A DNA stretch of 64,000 nucleotides from Anaerolineales bacterium. GTDB lineage: Bacteria; Chloroflexota; Anaerolineae; Anaerolineales; Villigracilaceae. The translations under genes and the position numbers were made by a program. Positions 60,297-64,000 of the stretch are shown piece after piece; positions within the stretch are counted from its first letter, which is position 1; every line of letters starts with the position of its first letter. The stretch is taken from positions 372,001 through 436,000 of the forward strand of contig JAEURJ010000023.1 in assembly GCA_016789305.1 (NCBI GenBank). Direction: 5' to 3'. The notes below the pieces were generated by a model. The model worked only from the letters and a program-made list of their open reading frames with translations, was not told the origin of the DNA and searched no databases.

Positions 60297-60938
60297 ATGC
60301 ATAAACTCGAAGCGATCACAGAACAGATTCGAAAAGTGTTCGACGCGCGCACCTCCGCACGTGACCTTGCCCTCGCGCAGGCGCGTCAGTTGACCCGTGC
60401 GTGTTCGCTCGCCATTCGTGCTGTGCATCGCGACGAAGTGGATACGATGAAAACGCATCTCGAAGAGGCGCGTCAACTGGCCGATACACTTCGCAGCTCG
60501 CTCGCTCAATATCCCGACTTGTTCTATGCAGGCTACACCCAGGACGCTCTCAAGGAATTTGTCGAAGCGAACGTCACTTGTTCACTCATTAGAAACGAAC
60601 CGCTTCAGACTCCCGAAGACCTGCTCGTTGATCCTTCGACCTATCTCAACGGGTTGGCAGAAGTTGTAGGCGAACTACGCCGCCGCACGCTCGATATTCT
60701 TCGTCACGGATATTCACAGGAAGCGGAACGATTGCTCGGTATCATGGACGAGATCTATTCCGTGCTCGTCACCATGGATTACCCCGATGCGATCACCAAC
60801 GGCCTGCGCCGTCAAACCGACCTCGCCCGCGGCATCATCGAAAAGACCCGCGGTGACATCACCTTCAGCCTGCGCGGCGAGCATTTGGAAAAATCCATCG
60901 GGAAGTTGATCGATCAATTGAACAGCGATCAGGCATAG
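60297..60938 (+). CDS. Translin-family protein
   Basis: The 213-residue product is helical throughout. The C-terminal part ends in YPDAITNGLRRQTDL and RGIIEKTRGDITFSLR, the conserved translin signature; the N-terminal half with IRKVFDARTSARDLALAQ also matches. Eukaryotic translin forms rings that bind RNA and DNA and, with TRAX, cuts passenger RNA. Bacterial and archaeal relatives bind nucleic acids but are little studied. The link to SSB and DUF3467 in one cluster suggests nucleic-acid binding. TRAX-type catalytic Glu residues cannot be confirmed by eye. Confidence 0.85.
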   Translation: MHKLEAITEQIRKVFDARTSARDLALAQARQLTRACSLAIRAVHRDEVDTMKTHLEEARQLADTLRSSLAQYPDLFYAGYTQDALKEFVEANVTCSLIRNEPLQTPEDLLVDPSTYLNGLAEVVGELRRRTLDILRHGYSQEAERLLGIMDEIYSVLVTMDYPDAITNGLRRQTDLARGIIEKTRGDITFSLRGEHLEKSIGKLIDQLNSDQA

Positions 60939-60983
60939 GCGCGGAACGAAGCGTTATTAATTTCAAGGAGAAATTTCAAAGGC

Positions 60984-61604
60984 ATGGCAAAAGCAGGTAA
61001 AAAATATCCGCTGGTGGTTTACACAACGATGATGAATCGCTGGTGGCCCGCGGTATTTACGTTGGGGATCGCAGTCCTTGGGTATGCCTATGGCTTGCGT
61101 TGGATGGGTGAGGAAGCGCGCAAATGGCAGATCATGGCGGGTGCCGGAGCTTTGGTGACGGTGGCCGGGTTGGTGATCCTCACCATTCGCAAATTCGCAT
61201 ATATTCAATTATTCCCCACATATTTCCGTTTGGTAACGCCTTTCCTGCGATTGAACGTTTCCTACAAAAGAGTCCGCCGCACCTCCACAACAACATTCGG
61301 TGCGGTATTTCCGCCAAGCAGTGTTTCAAAGTGGCGCGCGGAAATTGTTCAACCGCTGGCAAAGATGACCGCCATCGTGATCGAGCTGACCGGTTATCCG
61401 GTATCACGCACTGCATTGCTTTTCTTTTTATCCCCGTTCTTTTTCAAGGACAAGACACCGCATTTTGTGATCCTCGTGGAAAATTGGATGCAATTCAGTT
61501 CAGAGTTCGAAAGCGCCCGCACAGGTGGCAGTGCCGTGACCGATAGCCAGATCAAGCGCAAGGAATCGTCTTCCATTCTTTCCAAGCTTCCCAAGAATAA
61601 ATAA
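60984..61604 (+). CDS. Membrane protein with two N-terminal helices and cytoplasmic domain
   Basis: The 206-residue product has two helices near residues 22-38 and 50-68, followed by IRKFAYIQLFPTYFRLVTPFLRLNVSYKRV in two parts, reminiscent of PH-like (bPH) domains that follow two helices in bacterial membrane proteins. The C-terminal tail is hydrophilic with many Ser and Lys. No enzyme motif is visible. The ribosome site may be AAGGAG at 60964 (14 bases away) or AAAGG directly before the ATG. It is 45 bases after translin and may be in its operon. Confidence 0.6.
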   Translation: MAKAGKKYPLVVYTTMMNRWWPAVFTLGIAVLGYAYGLRWMGEEARKWQIMAGAGALVTVAGLVILTIRKFAYIQLFPTYFRLVTPFLRLNVSYKRVRRTSTTTFGAVFPPSSVSKWRAEIVQPLAKMTAIVIELTGYPVSRTALLFFLSPFFFKDKTPHFVILVENWMQFSSEFESARTGGSAVTDSQIKRKESSSILSKLPKNK

Positions 61605-61622
61605 TCCAAACAATAAATAGAT

Positions 61623-61660
61623 CATCCCGCAGGTTTTTAGAAAAATCTGCGGGATGTTTT
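61623..61660 (+). terminator. Rho-independent terminator of the ssb-translin cluster
   Basis: CATCCCGCAG(G)TTTTT pairs with AAAAA(T)CTGCGGGATG and is followed by TTTT. It is 18 bases downstream of the last stop codon. Confidence 0.8.
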
Positions 61661-61794
61661 CATTAACAAGGAGGGGAAAAGAAGTTATGAGTATTTTTAA
61701 TAATTTGTGAAATTTATCACATAATATCTGTGACGTTTGACGATGGCGAAAAAAGGCCTTGTGAAATAAGATAATGACGGAGACGGAACTAGAA

Positions 61795-61861
61795 CACCTC
61801 AATATTGCTCCTCCTCTCCTCCTTTGGCGAAAGTTGCCGCTGAGTTTTTCTCAGCGGCAAC
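61795..61861 (+). ncRNA. Candidate non-coding module with CU-rich tract and strong hairpin
   Basis: CTCCTCCTCTCCTCCTTT (61808-61825) is followed by a perfect 12-bp hairpin GTTGCCGCTGAG/CTCAGCGGCAAC around TTTTT (61833-61861), without a T run. The order CU-rich tract then GC hairpin is the same as at 19281-19331. There is no frame. It lies just upstream of the riboswitch promoter and on the same strand. It may be an sRNA end or a transcription-stop element. Confidence 0.4.
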
Positions 61862-61876
61862 ATGCGTTAAGGCTGT

Positions 61877-61906
61877 TTGACAATAATCAAACAAGTATGC
61901 TATTAT
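61877..61906 (+). promoter_or_regulatory. Promoter of the riboswitch-terC transcript
   Basis: TTGACA (61877-61882) and TATTAT (61901-61906, with an upstream TGC that makes it an extended -10) are 18 bp apart. Transcription should begin near 61913, directly ahead of the riboswitch. Confidence 0.7.
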
Positions 61907-61914
61907 CCGGCCGT

Positions 61915-62016
61915 TCAAATAGGGAGTAGCCACCCAGCAATGGGTCAATTAGTCGTCAATACAGAGGAATCCCTCTCGGCTGATTGTACGTGTCACAACA
62001 CAACTGGCGAGACTAT
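61915..62016 (+). promoter_or_regulatory. yybP-ykoY manganese riboswitch aptamer
   Basis: The sequence carries the family's conserved parts in order: GGGAGTAGCC at 61922-61931, GTCGTCAATAC near 61953-61963, two internal hairpins (CACCC/GGGT and GAGGGA-type), and the 3' CTGGCGAGACT at 62004-62014. The 5' ATAG (61919-61922) can pair with CTAT (62013-62016) as stem P1. Such RNAs bind manganese and control export proteins. The terC gene downstream encodes such a protein. Confidence 0.9.
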
Positions 62017-62048
62017 CACAGAATTCTGTGATAGTCTCGCTTTTTTTT
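62007..62048 (+). terminator. Riboswitch-controlled terminator
   Basis: A perfect 17-bp palindromic stem at 62007-62040 is followed by eight T. Its 5' arm contains the P1 3' strand and the last conserved bases of the aptamer (GCGAGACTAT), so binding of Mn would keep P1 closed and prevent the terminator from forming. Expression should thus rise with manganese. Confidence 0.88.
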
Positions 62049-62077
62049 ATCTTATACACCTTTAGGAGTAAACGATC

Positions 62078-63043
62078 ATGGAAGAATCAATCTGGTTATG
62101 GATAGGGTTTAATCTCTTTGTGTTATTGATGCTCGCGCTCGACCTGGGCGTGTTCCACCGTCAGTCGCATGCCGTGTCAACAAAAGAGGCATTAACCTGG
62201 AGCATTGTATGGATCTCACTTTCCCTGGCTTTTAATGCGATCATCTATTTCTTTTGGGATAAGATGGTGCCGGGCAGCATCTATACCAATAGCGAAGCCG
62301 CACTGGCCTTTTTAACAGGCTATTTAATTGAGAAATCCCTGAGTGTGGACAATATCTTTGTCTTCATTTTGATCTTCTCCTTCTTTGCTGTGCCGGACCG
62401 CTATCAACACCGTGTCCTGTTCTGGGGCATCCTGGGCGCGTTGGTGATGCGCGGCATCCTGATCGCCATCGGTGCGGCATTGCTCGAACAATTCCACTGG
62501 ATCATTTATGTCTTCGGTGCCTTCCTGATCTACACCGGCATTCGCATGGCCCGTCATCAGGACGAAGAATTACGCCCACAGGACAACCCCGTGGTGAAGT
62601 TCTTCCGAAAATTCATGCCGGTGACCGAGGATTTTGAAGGCGATAAATTCTTTGTCCGCCGCGCCGGCACTTTATTTGCGACGCCTCTTTTCCTGATCTT
62701 ATTGATCGTGGAGAGCACGGACCTGGTCTTCGCCGTCGATTCCATCCCAGCGATCTTTGCCGTTACACGCGATCCATTCATTGTCTACACCTCGAATGTA
62801 TGTGCCATCCTCGGGTTGCGAGCACTCTACTTCCTGCTTGCCAATGTGATGGATAAATTCCAATATCTAAAGCTGGGTCTGTCGGTGGTTTTAACTTTTA
62901 TCGGCATCAAAATGGTCATCGTGGACCTGTATCATATCCCGGTGGGCGTTTCACTCGCTGTGGTTGCCGGCGTCCTTACCATTTCAATTCTCGCATCCTT
63001 GTGGAAATCGAAAATCACTCCAGAGATAGTCACTTCAGATTAG
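62078..63043 (+). CDS. TerC-family manganese exporter (Alx/YkoY-like)
   Basis: The 321-residue product has nine helices and the TerC motifs with Asp residues in the membrane: LMLALDLGVFHRQSHA near residue 22, EKSLSVDNIFVF near 89 and VESTDLVFAVDSIPAIFAVT near 214. Members regulated by this riboswitch export or handle manganese. The control region upstream (riboswitch and terminator) makes manganese the likely substrate here. TTTAGGAG precedes the ATG. A long stem terminator follows at 63073. Confidence 0.93.
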   Translation: MEESIWLWIGFNLFVLLMLALDLGVFHRQSHAVSTKEALTWSIVWISLSLAFNAIIYFFWDKMVPGSIYTNSEAALAFLTGYLIEKSLSVDNIFVFILIFSFFAVPDRYQHRVLFWGILGALVMRGILIAIGAALLEQFHWIIYVFGAFLIYTGIRMARHQDEELRPQDNPVVKFFRKFMPVTEDFEGDKFFVRRAGTLFATPLFLILLIVESTDLVFAVDSIPAIFAVTRDPFIVYTSNVCAILGLRALYFLLANVMDKFQYLKLGLSVVLTFIGIKMVIVDLYHIPVGVSLAVVAGVLTISILASLWKSKITPEIVTSD

Positions 63044-63072
63044 AAAAAAATCTACGCTTGAAAGTTGTTTAT

Positions 63073-63110
63073 AAAAAGGCAGTCAATGTAAATTGGCTGC
63101 CTTTTTATTT
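63073..63110. terminator. Terminator of the terC gene
   Basis: AAAAAGGCAGTCAAT pairs with ATTGGCTGCCTTTTT with one mismatch around a four-base loop; T runs follow on both strands. It also serves the convergent AIM24 gene. Confidence 0.85.
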
Positions 63111-63139
63111 AATTACACATAAATAGGTAAGAATCCCTG

Positions 63140-63823
63140 CTACGAACTTTTGATCTCCGGCTTGGGCAATTGCGGAATGATCCAGTTGATCAATGCCTGT
63201 GGCGAACGGGTCTGCATATAAATGGTGCCAGGGCCGGTCAACTCGATGACCAATCCTTCGCCGCTGAACAGCGTGGATTTGATGCCACCCACGGTTTTGG
63301 GTTGCACGCTCATGGTCGCATCGAATGCAACAAGGTGGGAGGTATCGACCACATACTTTTCACCGGCTCCCATGGTACGTTCAAAGATCGCGCCATAGGA
63401 GGAGACCAACAGCTTGCCCGTGCCGGAAGCTTCGAGCATGGCAATCCCTTCGGCAGACATCAGGGCCTTCACGCTGAGTTTGGCAGTCAATTCCACACCA
63501 TTCTCGGAAGCGACATAGGAACCGGCCTGGATCATTAATTTATTTCCCTTCATCTCGATCATCATCATATCGCCGGGCAATTCCGGAGCGAGGGTGACTT
63601 CACCTCCCTGTGCAGGTGCGACAAAAAAGTTTTGGAAGAAGGATTCCCCGCCGAGAACGGCGCGGCCAAGCGATTTGAGGATTCCGCCTTCCGCCTTGGT
63701 CTCGATGTTGACTCCGCCGCTCATGCTGACCATTGCGCCTGATTCTGCGTGAATGCGTTCATTTGGCTCCAGTTTTGCAACAGCGAGCGAGTATGAAGGG
63801 CGGTGCATAATTTCAATGTTCAT
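63140..63823 (-). CDS. AIM24/TIGR00266-family protein
   Basis: The 227-residue product has the family's repeated beta pattern, starting MNIEIMHRPSYSLAVAKLEP and ERIHAESGAMVSMS, with GGESFFQNFF near residue 60 and GIAMLEASGTGKLLVSSYGA in the second half, ending GPGTIYMQTRSPQAL. Bacterial members bind no known ligand; the yeast relative acts in mitochondrial membranes. A strong AAGGAG site precedes the ATG. It is not linked to any neighbour in function. Confidence 0.9.
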   Translation of the reverse strand: MNIEIMHRPSYSLAVAKLEPNERIHAESGAMVSMSGGVNIETKAEGGILKSLGRAVLGGESFFQNFFVAPAQGGEVTLAPELPGDMMMIEMKGNKLMIQAGSYVASENGVELTAKLSVKALMSAEGIAMLEASGTGKLLVSSYGAIFERTMGAGEKYVVDTSHLVAFDATMSVQPKTVGGIKSTLFSGEGLVIELTGPGTIYMQTRSPQALINWIIPQLPKPEIKSS

Positions 63824-63920
63824 TTGTGATCTCCTTTGAAATGGGTATTAAGAATAGTGTAGCCTGTTAACCGCCTTTTTTCAATTTTTAAATTCTTACA
63901 AATCTCTAATTCGCCCCGCC

Positions 63921-63949
63921 TTGACAGATACTATCGCATCATATAAAGT
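63921..63949 (+). promoter_or_regulatory. Promoter of the gene at the window end
   Basis: TTGACA at 63921-63926 is followed by TATAAA at 63942-63947 (15 bp) or TAAAGT at 63944-63949 (17 bp). Either fits the gene starting at 63982. Confidence 0.55.
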
Positions 63950-63981
63950 AAAGCCCGCTTAACTAAAAAGAAGGCTTAACT

Positions 63982-64000
63982 ATGTCAAAACCAGTCCAAA
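63982..64000 (+). CDS. Start of an unidentified gene (partial)
   Basis: ATG at 63982 follows AAGAAGG at 63969-63975 and a promoter. Only six codons (MSKPVQ) are inside the window, so no product can be named. Confidence 0.6.

Noticed and set aside
1..64000. tRNA, rRNA and CRISPR arrays
   Set aside because: A reading of the gaps between genes gave no T-arm GGTTCGANTCC-type sequence with matching stems, no ribosomal segments and no regularly spaced direct repeats.

Overview
The window reads as a chromosomal segment of an anaerobic or facultative Chloroflexota bacterium, most likely class Anaerolineae. This is an inference from gene content: NBR1-type Ig-like proteins, DUF3467, translin, bacterial Elp3, large membrane mannosyltransferase-like proteins, and multi-PAS/GAF sensors. 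No rRNA or other phylogenetic marker is present to settle it. Base composition looks even, near 50 % GC, except for one clearly AT-richer gene (52717-55521). No tRNA, rRNA, CRISPR array, complete transposase or prophage was seen.

Layout. 1-8.6 kb: end of an unknown gene, an EEP-family hydrolase, two membrane/propeller proteins, a decayed histidine-kinase tail, an autoregulated TetR plus DinB/MDMPI pair, three small envelope proteins (one a chagasin-like protease inhibitor) and a BNR/Asp-box protein. 8.7-14 kb: a methyltransferase and two GT39-like membrane glycosyltransferases in one tight operon. 14.1-17.6 kb: a large PAS/GAF hybrid sensor kinase, followed by a 99-bp MITE-like element. 18-24 kb: SH3 lipoprotein, MGMT, a TyrA-like dehydrogenase, GIY-YIG protein, and a purine/nucleotide cluster (two phosphoribosyltransferases, HIT protein, GuaA). 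23.8-28.6 kb: an operon-like series of two membrane proteins, an FHA-domain surface protein and a PP2C phosphatase, i.e. phosphothreonine signalling. 28.6-35.5 kb, mostly minus strand: PlsY, three paralogous lipoproteins around an amine-dehydrogenase flavoprotein of the trimethylamine/histamine dehydrogenase family, a methyltransferase and a CelD-like acetyltransferase.

35.6-48.6 kb: a PP2C-fold protein lacking catalytic residues, a PAS/GAF/GGDEF diguanylate cyclase, a Trm9-like methyltransferase next to CysH and Elp3, a TPR protein, MFS and DMT transporters, and Era. 48.7-52.7 kb: YitT, an AglD-like flippase, an orphan response regulator and a FAD oxidoreductase. 52.7-55.5 kb: a PLD-nuclease/SNF2-helicase fusion, AT-rich and alone, the best candidate for a transferred defence gene. 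55.6-61.6 kb: a phosphodiesterase, NBR1-Ig protein, DinB, small proteins, and an SSB / DUF3467 / translin cluster. 61.7-63.8 kb: a yybP-ykoY manganese riboswitch with an overlapping terminator controlling a TerC exporter, then an AIM24 protein.

Regulatory features worth noting are a TetR palindrome over its own start, several genes whose -10 box lies so close to the start codon that the mRNA should be leaderless, an operator in the promoter spacer of a DMT transporter, two non-coding CU-rich (anti-Shine-Dalgarno-like) modules followed by strong hairpins, and dispersed palindromic repeats at gene ends. Start codons were chosen by Shine-Dalgarno position and family length; in about twenty genes this shortens the longest open frame.
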